This document shows, piece after piece, positions 41,176 through 48,983 of a stretch of DNA of 64,000 nucleotides. The position numbers and the translations under genes were made by a program. Below the pieces are notes generated by a model. That model saw nothing but the letters and a program-made list of their open reading frames with translations, searched no databases and was not told where the DNA came from. Source of the stretch: Prevotella communis (lineage in GTDB: Bacteria > Bacteroidota > Bacteroidia > Bacteroidales > Bacteroidaceae); assembly GCF_022024115.1 (NCBI RefSeq), contig NZ_CP091792.1, positions 1,302,001 to 1,366,000 of the forward strand, given 5' to 3'. Position 1 is the stretch's first letter; every line of letters begins with the position of its first letter.

Positions 41176-42576
41176 TTATCTCGAAATTCCTTGCTGGTAC
41201 TTCTGTATTCGTCCATCGTATCTGCCATCAGCAATGTCGTGGACTTCATGGTCGGCACGTCTCAGTTCGTTAGCGTTGAACCTGCCCAAAGTGCTTGCCA
41301 GCCAGACAAACCAGTCTGCCACCTGCTTCAAGGTGGCACTGGCAAGGTCGGCAAACATCTTCAGGTATTGCTTGATGGCGTATGACTCGTTGTCCCAGAA
41401 AATGTCACCATGCTTGCCGCCTCGACCGCCGAAGCCTGAATAGGCAAAGTCCTGAATGGCTTTGATGCAAAACTGCAAGCCCTCGTCAATGCGGTAGATA
41501 TATGCAGACATGGCAAAGAACATCGGGTCTTGCCAGTCGCCACGCTCCTTGATGGTGTAGAAGTCCCGCAGCTTCTTGTCGGCTTTCGCTGATAGTCCAG
41601 CAACTTCCTGTTTCTTGGCATCAATGGCATCATCAAGTGCCTGGGAGCGGTTCGTCTTATTCCTGATGTCAAGGTCGAGGCGGTTGCTGCGCTCTGCTTT
41701 CGTGCGGTTGGCACTTGTCAGATAGTCGTGCTCTTTCCACAAGTCTGCCATTTCTGTTTTTGCTGCCTCGACCTCTGCTTCCGCCTCCTCCTTCTCTGCA
41801 ATGGCTTTCTTCGACTCTTCCTGTAGCTGTTTCTTCTTGCTTTCCTGCTTCAGGATGATGAAGTCGTTCCGTTCCAGATGGTCAATCCCTGTCTCTGACT
41901 TCTTCTGCCCTCGCTGCATGTCCAATGTCTCAGCTACCAAATCTTGGATGGCAGACATGTCCTCGGCATTCAACTTGAAGGACTTGCCCGTGTCGTGGTC
42001 CATCCAGTCCCAGATGATATGAGCATGGTAGTTCGGTTCCCATGATGCGGGGTCTTCGGTGGCTGGCTCCGCCGAGTTCTGTCGCGACTCGGCAATGTTC
42101 AAGCCTGCTTGACATTGCTCTCGCTGCTCCATCACTTCATAATGGCCTTCGTCCTTATGAATGTGTATCTGTATGGCTCTGATGCCCCACCTCTCGTGCA
42201 CTCTTTTGACATAGCGCAAAAGGTCTTCCATCGTCGTGTCGGGCTTGATGTTCACCACACCTTCACGGATTGGGCTGCACCCCTGACGGACACGCTGCTT
42301 GCCTTTCTTGTCCGTAAACTTCACGTCCTTCTCCTGCATCGCCCTGCCAGTCTTCTGCTTCACCATGACACGGATGTCGTCATAGTGCTGCTGAAGACTG
42401 ACACCCACCATGTCAGGTGCGACATACACTTCATTCAGGTGGGCCAGGTCTTTGCGGATGTAGAGCATGGCAGGATTGAGGGATGCGATGTAGTCTGCGT
42501 CCCTCCTGTTGTGCCGCTCACTCTGGGCGATGTTGCAGGGCTTGATGTGCTCGGATGCTTTTGCTGTTGTTGCCAT
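41176..42576 (-). CDS. MobV-like relaxase (plasmid recombination/mobilization protein)
   Basis: 466 residues. The N-terminal relaxase domain has motif I NIAQSERHNRRDADY and motif III with histidines spread over IQIHIHKDEGHYEV and PNYHAHIIWDWMD, the MobV/Pre arrangement. A long coiled coil follows (about 245-345, KKAIAEKEEAEAEVEAAKTEM), then a C-terminal hydrophobic-aromatic part. It should nick at oriT and lead single-strand transfer with help from a resident conjugative element. It converges with the cargo operon: the stop lies 39 bases from that of the last cargo gene. The upstream region 42577-42938 is the likely oriT. Confidence 0.85.
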   Translation of the reverse strand: MATTAKASEHIKPCNIAQSERHNRRDADYIASLNPAMLYIRKDLAHLNEVYVAPDMVGVSLQQHYDDIRVMVKQKTGRAMQEKDVKFTDKKGKQRVRQGCSPIREGVVNIKPDTTMEDLLRYVKRVHERWGIRAIQIHIHKDEGHYEVMEQREQCQAGLNIAESRQNSAEPATEDPASWEPNYHAHIIWDWMDHDTGKSFKLNAEDMSAIQDLVAETLDMQRGQKKSETGIDHLERNDFIILKQESKKKQLQEESKKAIAEKEEAEAEVEAAKTEMADLWKEHDYLTSANRTKAERSNRLDLDIRNKTNRSQALDDAIDAKKQEVAGLSAKADKKLRDFYTIKERGDWQDPMFFAMSAYIYRIDEGLQFCIKAIQDFAYSGFGGRGGKHGDIFWDNESYAIKQYLKMFADLASATLKQVADWFVWLASTLGRFNANELRRADHEVHDIADGRYDGRIQKYQQGISR

Positions 42577-42938
42577 ATTTCTGCTTTTGCGGATTTGCTG
42601 TATAATTGGTTATCAGGGTATCGGGGCAGAGCCTTGATTGGAGGGTGCAGGGAGAGAGTCACTTCCTGCTCAGGGGTCTTGGGGGCAGATGCCACTGAGC
42701 GGAGTTTGCAAAGAGAGGGTCACTCTTTGCTCCGGGTTCTCAGGGGTGAAACTCATGAGCGAGGTTTCGGGGCAGCGTCCTGAACGGGTCAAGGGCAGCG
42801 CCTTGTGGGTTCTCAGGGCAAAGCCATGAGTCCCTCGGAAGAGCCCACAACTACGAAAGCGGAGCGTGTAGTTATAATGGGCTATAACAAGGCAAGCCTT
42901 TTTCTCCCTGCACCACGTCCCGGACTGCCACGCTGTGC
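42577..42938. other. Candidate origin of transfer: repeat-rich non-coding region upstream of the relaxase
   Basis: About 360 bases without a supported gene. Imperfect tandem units begin GAGAG(A/G)GTCAC at about 42653 and 42714 (61 bases apart), with a more diverged third copy near 42788. A perfect 8-bp hairpin GCAAAGAG-agggtca-CTCTTTGC is at 42708-42730. Further on, ACAACTAC (42847-42854) pairs with GTAGTTAT (42868-42875) beside GCGTGTAGTTATAATGGGC, loosely like MobV nick regions. Position next to mob and the repeats make oriT likely; the nick site is a guess. Confidence 0.5.
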
Positions 42939-43754
42939 TCATACCTCTGTTCCTTTCCCTTCTGTCGATACCTCTTGGAGCAAGCTCTCGTCTTGATGGC
43001 AAGAAAGCGGCTGTGGCTCTTCCACGACAGTAGGTTGTTTGTTCTCTTCTCGCATACCATCAGACTGGAGATTGCTGCTTGTTGGATAATGGCGGTTGTC
43101 AGCAACAGTTTCGCTTGAAGACTGACAGACTGGACTCACGCGCTCGCGTAGATTATCATTAGATGGTAGGGAAAGAGAAGGAGTAAGGCAATGCTCCTTC
43201 TTCACTTCAGCCAGAATTTCGGACGATATGACCTTAGTCACGTCGCCTGTATCGGCAGAAGATGTCCCACCTGAATCTGTTGGTGTCGGCTTGCAGACTT
43301 CAACTGTTTCAGCACCGCTTTTAGGTGGGACATGGTTAGTAGGTCTTGTCGGCTTCCCTATGTGCTTGACCATAGGGTTGCTGGCAAAGAAAGGATTCTT
43401 GATTGTCCGCTGATCCGTGAACCAGACGGACAGACACAACAGCGTGTGGATGGTCGTGCGGTTTGACGGCTCAGAACGGAGAATGCCCATCTGATTAAAC
43501 TCCCTGATGATTCGGGTGGCAGTCTTCCGGTTGCAACCCCACATCAGGGAAAGCTCGACCTTGGAAGCCATGAACTGCCCAGGCTGTAGGACAGCAGAGA
43601 AATGGGTCTTAGTCACGGTTGTCTGTTCCATGAGGGTTAGGCGGATGAAGGTCTTGAAACACTTCATACGGTTGATGTCCTGGCATTCATCCGACAGGTA
43701 ATCATACTGTGCTTCATTCAGAAGCGTACTGTATCTGATATTGGTATATCGCAT
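42939..43754 (-). CDS. Winged-helix replication/mobilization-type protein
   Basis: 271 residues. The first about 120 residues include a winged helix-turn-helix: FMASKVELSLMWGCNRKTATRIIREFNQMGIL. The C-terminal half is long, polar and disordered (rich in Ser, Pro, Thr, Glu). This plan fits accessory or initiation proteins encoded next to mob genes in Bacteroides mobilizable elements, but I cannot name it. The start MRYTNIRYSTLLNEAQYDYL at 43754 is chosen over an ATG 45 bases upstream. It sits between the excisionase-like gene and the candidate oriT, in the minus-strand mobility operon. Confidence 0.6.
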   Translation of the reverse strand: MRYTNIRYSTLLNEAQYDYLSDECQDINRMKCFKTFIRLTLMEQTTVTKTHFSAVLQPGQFMASKVELSLMWGCNRKTATRIIREFNQMGILRSEPSNRTTIHTLLCLSVWFTDQRTIKNPFFASNPMVKHIGKPTRPTNHVPPKSGAETVEVCKPTPTDSGGTSSADTGDVTKVISSEILAEVKKEHCLTPSLSLPSNDNLRERVSPVCQSSSETVADNRHYPTSSNLQSDGMREENKQPTVVEEPQPLSCHQDESLLQEVSTEGKGTEV

Positions 43755-43814
43755 AATAACAAATGGTTTTAATGAGGAAGTGGGACCGTCATGTCCCACC
43801 TCCGAATGTAAGAA

Positions 43815-44225
43815 TCATTGTTGTTGGACGGCAGCCGGCTTGTGCCGTTTCTTCTCACGCATTTGCTCCAGATGGGCATCAAACTCTGCCTGTTCCTGCT
43901 CGGAGAGGGTATAAGGCTTGTCGTATGCCCCTCCGCTCTGGATCCACTCAATGAGTTCCTTCTTAAAGAAGTAGAGCTTGTTGCCACGCTTGCGGTATGG
44001 GATGCGTCGCTCAGAGGTGAGAGAGTACATCGTGGAGCGTTTCTTGCCAATGAACTGACAAGCTTCGTCCATCGTCATCATCTGGTCATCGTCCTGAGTC
44101 GGGGAAGAACCGTCCACTTCCTTTTTCTCGTCAAGGCGGCTAATCACATAGTCCACCTTGGTCAGGAGTTCACCAACTGCCTTGGGCAACTGGTCGAACG
44201 AGAGATTGCTTTCATTTTGTTCCAT
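43815..44225 (-). CDS. Helix-turn-helix (excisionase-like) DNA-binding protein
   Basis: 136 residues from MEQNESNLSFDQLPKAVGELL. The C-terminal half is a MerR-like HTH_17 domain: MMTMDEACQFIGKKRSTMYSLTSERRIPYRKRGNKLYFFKKELIEWI. A coiled N-terminus (LLTKVDYVISRLDEK) precedes it. Such proteins control excision together with the tyrosine integrase encoded 34 bases upstream. A longer version from 44321 would overlap the integrase and is not favoured. Confidence 0.82.
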   Translation of the reverse strand: MEQNESNLSFDQLPKAVGELLTKVDYVISRLDEKKEVDGSSPTQDDDQMMTMDEACQFIGKKRSTMYSLTSERRIPYRKRGNKLYFFKKELIEWIQSGGAYDKPYTLSEQEQAEFDAHLEQMREKKRHKPAAVQQQ

Positions 44226-44259
44226 GTGAGTTTTTAATTTTGTTTTAACGTCAAGAATA

Positions 44260-45429
44260 TCATTGAGCAAGTGTTTCTTTGTTCTGTGCTTCTTCAAGAG
44301 TGGCAGTTTTCCTGGCATCATCCTTCAATGAAATGCGCTCGGATGCATCACGTTTCAGTTCGCTGACCACCTCTGCATACACCTGTGTTGTGGCAAGGTT
44401 GCTGTGGGTAAGCAGCTTGCTCACGGTGTAGATGTCCGTGCCTCCTGCCAGTTGTAAGGTGGCGAATGTATGACGAAAGCAGTGAAAAGTGATGTGCTTG
44501 GTGATGCCAGCAGCCTTTATCCAGTCTTTGAGGTGGGCGGCAACCAGGTTCGGTGTCAGTTTCTTGAACACCTGACCCTCTCCACGCTCGCCGCACAGGG
44601 CAAGTGCCTCTTCGCTGATGGGCAGAATGGCATCGGTCTTTGTCTTCTTGGTCGTGATGTCGAGCACCCATCCGCCATCGCCCGACTTCTTGATGTTCTC
44701 CCACTGGAGCAGGATGCAGTCAGACAGGCGCAGTCCTGTCAGGCAAGAGAACAGTCCTGAACGGCGTAGCACATCACTCTTGCACTCAGCCTTGGACAGC
44801 GCAACAAGTTCCTCCTTGGTCAGGTACTGCCGCTTGTTGCCGTGTCCCTTAGCCTTGACAAGTTTCTTGGCTATGTTCTCCTTGATATGTCCGTCATCGT
44901 AAGCCATACGGAGGGCGGCTTTCAGCTTTACGAGGTGGTTGTTGGCGGTGGTGGGCATCATCGGTTTGCCGTTATGATAGCACTCTGCCGACAAAAGATA
45001 ATCAACAAACTTCTGGCAATACGCTACATCGAGGTCGCAGAAGCGACACTCGCCACCCGAATATTTGACGAAGTGCTTGTAGGCAGCCTCCCAGTTTGCC
45101 TTGTTGGTTGTCTTGTTCATACACTGCTTGAAGTAGTCTAGAAAACTCTCCTGACCTTTGGAGCGGTCGAGAAAACCGAACTCCTCGTTGATGATGGACT
45201 CTGTGCGGCGGCACTTGATAAGCTCCGCCTTCTGCATGATACTTCGGTTGTACTCCTGCTGAAACTTCTCAGTAGGGTTTGAATAAATGTATAAGCCCAG
45301 ATACTCGCGTCGTGACAGACGGCCAGTCTTCGGGTTGCGGATAGGTGGGTAGAAATCGAGATAGAGCGATGTCTGCCCGTTCTTGATAGGTCGCTTCCGC
45401 ACTGTGACCTTGGTACATAAATTCGTCAT
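44260..45429 (-). CDS. int: Tyrosine recombinase (integrase) of the element
   Basis: 389 residues. An N-terminal arm-binding region and a SAM-like core-binding domain (about 105-200) precede the catalytic domain. The catalytic residues are seen in order: Arg in CLTGLRLSD, Lys in KKTKTDAILP, HxxR in HCFRHTFATLQLAGG, His in LTHSNLATTQ and the nucleophile Tyr in TQVYAEV. This is the phage-integrase family common on Bacteroides mobilizable elements, where it recombines att sites. Its promoter (TACCTTTG at 45515-45522, minus) sits beside an inverted repeat that may be an operator. Confidence 0.93.
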   Translation of the reverse strand: MTNLCTKVTVRKRPIKNGQTSLYLDFYPPIRNPKTGRLSRREYLGLYIYSNPTEKFQQEYNRSIMQKAELIKCRRTESIINEEFGFLDRSKGQESFLDYFKQCMNKTTNKANWEAAYKHFVKYSGGECRFCDLDVAYCQKFVDYLLSAECYHNGKPMMPTTANNHLVKLKAALRMAYDDGHIKENIAKKLVKAKGHGNKRQYLTKEELVALSKAECKSDVLRRSGLFSCLTGLRLSDCILLQWENIKKSGDGGWVLDITTKKTKTDAILPISEEALALCGERGEGQVFKKLTPNLVAAHLKDWIKAAGITKHITFHCFRHTFATLQLAGGTDIYTVSKLLTHSNLATTQVYAEVVSELKRDASERISLKDDARKTATLEEAQNKETLAQ

Positions 45430-45514
45430 GTCTGCTATTTTATATTGTCATTACATTTATCTATATTCGGTTGTCCTGCACTGCACTTCATGTGCGGTTG
45501 GAACTTCAAGCGAT

Positions 45515-45550
45515 TGCAAAGGTACGTCCTTTGTTTAGGTTGCGCCTAAA
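45515..45550 (-). promoter_or_regulatory. Integrase promoter with adjacent palindrome
   Basis: TACCTTTG (45522-45515, minus) is the -7 element, 86 bases before the integrase ATG. Just upstream lies TTTAGG-ttgcg-CCTAAA (45534-45550), a 6-bp inverted repeat in the -33 region, well placed for a repressor or excisionase. Confidence 0.6.
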
Positions 45551-45640
45551 ATGTTGACCTCCAATGCATCATATTTAACCTGAGTTAGCGTTTGAGTATG
45601 AAATTTCGGCAAAAACCATACTCGGAAACAGGTTAATGAT

Positions 45641-45850
45641 TCATTTACATTCATTGTATTCCTTGATTCCGAAAGGATTGCCAATGTTGGGGTACATCTT
45701 TTTCAGATGGCTCTGCAAAGTTACTGACTGCAAAGCTACAATCTGGGTACAACGGCCTGAAACCAGTCGTTTTGAGTCTTGGATTACAGGATTGGTTCTA
45801 ACCATCGCTGCAAGTAGTACCAACATTTGTATTCTCATGTCCAGCATCAT
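45641..45850 (-). CDS. Small hypothetical protein coupled to the HTH gene
   Basis: 69 residues (MMLDMRIQMLVLLAAMVRTN...). Its ATG overlaps the stop of the preceding helix-turn-helix gene (ATGA), which argues for real, coupled translation. No domain is recognised; the first 16 residues are hydrophobic. It could also be a chance frame, so confidence is moderate. Confidence 0.45.
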   Translation of the reverse strand: MMLDMRIQMLVLLAAMVRTNPVIQDSKRLVSGRCTQIVALQSVTLQSHLKKMYPNIGNPFGIKEYNECK

Positions 45851-46584
45851 GTCCGTTTCGCCTTGGTACTGGCACTTGTTTTCTCGGCTTTCTTTCGTGC
45901 CGCTTCCCAGTCCGCTTTGAGGTAGAGATTAGCCCTGCCGCCCTTGGCTTTCTTGATACGGACATTGTGTGTCTCGGCAAAACGGCGTACCTGCGTCTTA
46001 CCCAAACCGTACTTCTGCATGATGTCAAAGCAGGTGTAGTATGCTTCCTGCTGCGCCTTGCCCTGTTCTTCGTCGTACTTGGCAATAGCTTTCTCGACAT
46101 CCTCCTTCTTAAAAGCGGTCGTACCCCAGGCATGGATGGATGCTAACTGATAGCGGTTGCGTATCTCGTACAGGCGACCGTACTTGATGTTGAACTTGCT
46201 CATTACCTCTGCCATCGTATAATGGGTTTTGTGGGTAACACCTTTAGGGGCTTTCTCACAGGCTGGTGTCATGCGGCACTTGGCAGTTTTGTTTACGCGG
46301 CCCGTCTCTGGCTTGGCAGTAGTTATACTCTTCTTCTTTTCCCTTTTGTTATTATTAAAAGGAAGGGAAGAAGAAGGTAGCACGACATTGCAGCCTTGCC
46401 CTTGGGCAAAGTCTGTGAGTTCCTGTAGACTGATGCGTGTCATCCGCTTGCCGAGGTTGACGGCTTTCAGTCTGCCGGAGGTAATAAGCAATCGCACCAT
46501 CTTAGTGCTGACACTGATGGCGACGGAGGCATCCTTCACGGACAGAAGGATGTTGGGAATTTGTGAAGTTTGATTCTTGCCCAT
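45847..46584 (-). CDS. Double helix-turn-helix DNA-binding protein of the element
   Basis: 245 residues from MGKNQTSQIPNILLSV. Two similar HTH_17-like segments are visible: LLSVKDASVAISVSTKMVRLLITSGRLKAVNLGKRMTRISLQELTDF near the N-terminus and YTMAEVMSKFNIKYGRLYEIRNRY...WGTTAFKKEDVEKAIAKY after residue 120, with a third, YTCFDIMQKYGLGKTQVRRFAETHNVRIKKAKGGRANLY, near the end. A basic Lys-rich linker separates the first two. It probably regulates integration or excision. TTG at 46602 is in frame, but ATG at 46584 is preferred. Confidence 0.75.
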   Translation of the reverse strand: MGKNQTSQIPNILLSVKDASVAISVSTKMVRLLITSGRLKAVNLGKRMTRISLQELTDFAQGQGCNVVLPSSSLPFNNNKREKKKSITTAKPETGRVNKTAKCRMTPACEKAPKGVTHKTHYTMAEVMSKFNIKYGRLYEIRNRYQLASIHAWGTTAFKKEDVEKAIAKYDEEQGKAQQEAYYTCFDIMQKYGLGKTQVRRFAETHNVRIKKAKGGRANLYLKADWEAARKKAEKTSASTKAKRT

Positions 46585-46709
46585 ATCAAATAATTTTGTC
46601 AATTTCTGCCGTTTTTAGGGGGATGGCCCCTGACGGAAACCAATTAAGCGGATTTAAGGGGAAATAAGGTGATTTAAGGGAACACCCTACGAACCCTCTG
46701 CTCATCCAC

Positions 46710-46732
46710 CCGAGGTACAATGGCGGTACAAA
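46710..46732 (-). repeat. Right terminal-type inverted repeat of the element
   Basis: Read on the minus strand it is TTTGTACCG, three bases, TTGTACCTCGG, differing from the left copy (36558-36580) at two of 23 positions. It lies 125 bases upstream of the HTH gene start. Confidence 0.8.
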
Positions 46733-47121
46733 ATTACTCTAATCGGGGCAAACGCGCAATAGGCGAAGAATAAGGTTAGTTAAGTGGAGTTAATTGTAAG
46801 ACAGTGTTTTACACGATTTGATTTAAGGTTTGTTTCGGTTTGTTTTGACCTAATTTAATCGGTGAAGAATTCATGTTTAATGTATTCATACCCCCAAAAA
46901 CGCCACTCGAGTGAATTCATCGATTTACCTAGCTCAAGTCATGAAATCACTCGAGTCATTTCATGATTTCAGCTATATAGGGGTGACTTTTCAGTACAGA
47001 AGGGGACGGGTGAGTGTCTCGCTCCGATGGAAGATGTCTGATGTCTGAAGGCTGATGTTCGAGGGCTGTTTAACCTAGAAACAAAACCGATATTACTGAC
47101 TTTTAATCCGTCTTCTACATG
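46733..47121. other. Gene-free stretch between the element and the IS
   Basis: AT-rich, no supported gene. It holds CACTCGAGTG (46904-46913) and a 28-base near-perfect palindrome centred on ACTCGAGT (46939-46966, arms TCATGAAAT/ATTTCATGA). The left side also has repeated GATTTAAGG words. The function is unknown; it could be chromosomal flank or part of the element end. Confidence 0.55.
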
Positions 47122-47128
47122 ATAGTAA

Positions 47129-48728
47129 CTAAAGTTTCGCAAGTGATGGCGCACCTGCATAATTTAACATAAAATAGGAATAAAAATGGCTTCGAAGTTT
47201 GCTCAACTCACTGAAAATGAGTAACTTTATAGTCGCCAAACAATAAAGTTCAAACTTAGAAGCCGTGAGCAAAGGTACAACAATTATTTCAGATTTGAGA
47301 AGCTTTTTCTCAGAAAATGAGAATAACCGTGCAATTAATGCGATTATGAGAGTGATGGAGTGCATAAACATACGTCCGGAGCAGATAGGGACAGAGAAGA
47401 AAGAGAACTGCAAGTTCACGAACGTGCAGGTCCTTAATCTTTTGATGCTGTTCCCTTTCTTCGTCGTCAGGAATGCATACCGGTACTCGGGCTCTTCATT
47501 AAGCCGCTTGTTCTGTTGTGAGAAGGACATGTTCTATCGTTTTATGAATGATGGTGATATCAAGTGGCGCAAACTGCTGTATGCGATGAACCTCCAGCTG
47601 CTGCGTAAGATCAGCCGTAGCACCGAGGCTGAGCATGACAAGCCTGTCTGCCTGATTATCGATGACACAGACGCTCCAAAGAGTGGTCGCAAGAGTGAAC
47701 TTATCGGCAAGGTTTTCTCTCATATCCAACAAAAGAGCATCCTCGGCTACAAATGTCTGACGCTGCTTCTGTGCGATGGCATGAGCCAATTGTTTCTCGA
47801 TTTCTCGCTTCATGGTGAAGAAGGCAGTAATCCTGACAAGAAGCAAGGGTTGACGGACAAGCAACGCAGTGAGCGTTTCTCTGCCGACTATACGGGGCAA
47901 TGTGTTGAGGAGCGCATAAAAGAATACACCATGAAGAAGACTGACAAGGCAATCGAGATGGTGAAGTACGCTATCAAGCGTGGAATACGTTTCGACTATC
48001 TGCTGGTTGACAGTTGGTTTACCAGTGCAGACTTCGTTCGCCTGATTACCAGCCGCCACATCAAGTGTCATCTGATAGGCATGATCAAGCTGGGCAAGAC
48101 CAAATACCACACCCAGTGGGGTGATTTGACTGCTAAGCAGATTATCAAGAAGCTCCAGAAGCAGGGCCTCACCAAACATAACAGGACACTCAGATGTACC
48201 TACTGCACCATCGATGTGAAGTTTGCAGGTACCACCGTGCGTTTGTTCTTCTCGAAACGAGGCAGGAATGGGCTTTGGAATGGATTGCTCACTACGGACC
48301 TCTCGCTTAGTTTTCTCAAAGCATACAGGACGTACGCTATCCGCTGGACTACCGAGGTGGCTTATCACGACCAGAAGCAACTGCTCGACTTCGGCAGATG
48401 TCAGAGCGTACACTTCTCTGCACAGATTGCCAGCTTTACGCTGATCATGATGCAGTACAACATACTTTGCACGGTAAAGCGGTTTGAGGCCTACGAAACC
48501 GTCGGGGCGCTCTTCCGTGATACCACTGGCAACACTCTCGAGCTGTCCGCTTCGGACAGGATATGGGAACTTATATTGGACACCATCCTGGAAATCGCAG
48601 AGATGATCTCTGCCGATGTCAGTGAACTGCTTTCTGCGGTTATTGATGCCAATCCTAAGTTCCATAAGCTATATCAAATGTATAAATTAGTCGCTTGATG
48701 AATGAATATTCACTTGCGAAAGTTCAGA
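47129..48728 (+). mobile_element. IS4-type insertion sequence with target duplication
   Basis: A 1600-base element. The 18-base ends CTAAAGTTTCGCAAGTGA (47129-47146) and, inverted, CTGAACTTTCGCAAGTGA (48728-48711) match at 16 positions. The 7-base sequence ATAGTAA occurs directly outside both ends (47122-47128 and 48729-48735), a clean target-site duplication. One transposase gene fills it. Confidence 0.9.
47265..48698 (+). CDS. IS4-family DDE transposase
   Basis: 477 residues starting at GTG (MSKGTTIISDLRSFF), 136 bases inside the left end. The DDE catalytic residues appear in CLIIDDTDAPKSGRKSE (first Asp), YLLVDSWFTSADFV (second Asp) and RWTTEVAYHDQKQLLDFGRCQ, the Y-(2)-R-(3)-E-(6)-K-like IS4 signature with the catalytic Glu. 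The frame is intact and full length, and the ends and target duplication are sharp, so it is probably active or recently so. A 388-codon frame on the opposite strand is an antisense shadow. Confidence 0.93.
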   Translation: MSKGTTIISDLRSFFSENENNRAINAIMRVMECINIRPEQIGTEKKENCKFTNVQVLNLLMLFPFFVVRNAYRYSGSSLSRLFCCEKDMFYRFMNDGDIKWRKLLYAMNLQLLRKISRSTEAEHDKPVCLIIDDTDAPKSGRKSELIGKVFSHIQQKSILGYKCLTLLLCDGMSQLFLDFSLHGEEGSNPDKKQGLTDKQRSERFSADYTGQCVEERIKEYTMKKTDKAIEMVKYAIKRGIRFDYLLVDSWFTSADFVRLITSRHIKCHLIGMIKLGKTKYHTQWGDLTAKQIIKKLQKQGLTKHNRTLRCTYCTIDVKFAGTTVRLFFSKRGRNGLWNGLLTTDLSLSFLKAYRTYAIRWTTEVAYHDQKQLLDFGRCQSVHFSAQIASFTLIMMQYNILCTVKRFEAYETVGALFRDTTGNTLELSASDRIWELILDTILEIAEMISADVSELLSAVIDANPKFHKLYQMYKLVA

Positions 48729-48738
48729 TAGTAAGAAA

Positions 48739-48820
48739 ATTCTCTAGAGAATTATTATCTTTATAACTAAGTAGCAAATGCTATATCACTTAGTAAGGAC
48801 AAAATTCTCTAGAGAATTTC
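48739..48820. repeat. Two copies of a 16-base perfect palindrome
   Basis: AATTCTCTAGAGAATT occurs at 48739-48754 and 48804-48819, 65 bases apart, the second extended to 18 bases. Between them CTAAGT and ACTTAG form a further inverted pair (about 48768-48794). The block could be a cruciform or a regulator site, and it directly abuts the IS target duplication. Confidence 0.75.
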
Positions 48821-48872
48821 TTTTTTACTTTACTGTCAAAAATGCTTTAGCCTGCTCTTAGGCAGCAATCAC

Positions 48873-48906
48873 TCTGCTCCTAGGCTGCTCCTAGGCTGCT
48901 CCGTGG
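48873..48906. repeat. Tandem GCTGCTCCTAG repeats
   Basis: About three imperfect 11-base copies (CTGCTCCTAGG, GCTGCTCCTAGG, GCTGCTCCGTGG) lie beyond the 3' end of the hydrolase gene. Function unknown; possibly slippage-derived. Confidence 0.5.
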
Positions 48907-48983
48907 AGCACTCACGAAGCAGGCTCCACGCTTTCATGTCCTCGGCAGAACGACGCATGACTTGCTGTTCACATTTCACTGTA

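Larger units (their letters stand above)
36558..46732. mobile_element. Integrative mobilizable element with MACPF cargo
   Basis: A 10.2 kb block bounded by 23-base inverted repeats (21 of 23 identical). The minus strand carries the mobility module: helix-turn-helix gene, small coupled gene, tyrosine integrase, excisionase-like gene, winged-helix gene and MobV-like relaxase, with a repeat-rich non-coding region upstream of the relaxase as candidate oriT. The plus strand carries the cargo: KilA-N protein, MACPF lipoprotein, lipocalin-like lipoprotein, TlpA-like protein and one more. No conjugation (tra) genes are present, so transfer would need a helper. It interrupts an otherwise housekeeping region. 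Whether the inverted repeats are the true ends is not settled; no direct-repeat att core was found. Confidence 0.72.

Noticed and set aside
36579..45549. Shared GGTTGCGC as an attL/attR core
   Set aside because: Only 8 bases match (plus a shared TAA), one copy lies inside the integrase promoter palindrome, and coding HTH genes lie outside it. Too weak to call att sites.
47499..48665. 388-codon frame antisense to the transposase
   Set aside because: Lies wholly within the IS4 transposase on the opposite strand; its product has no recognised domain and the sense frame has full DDE motifs.
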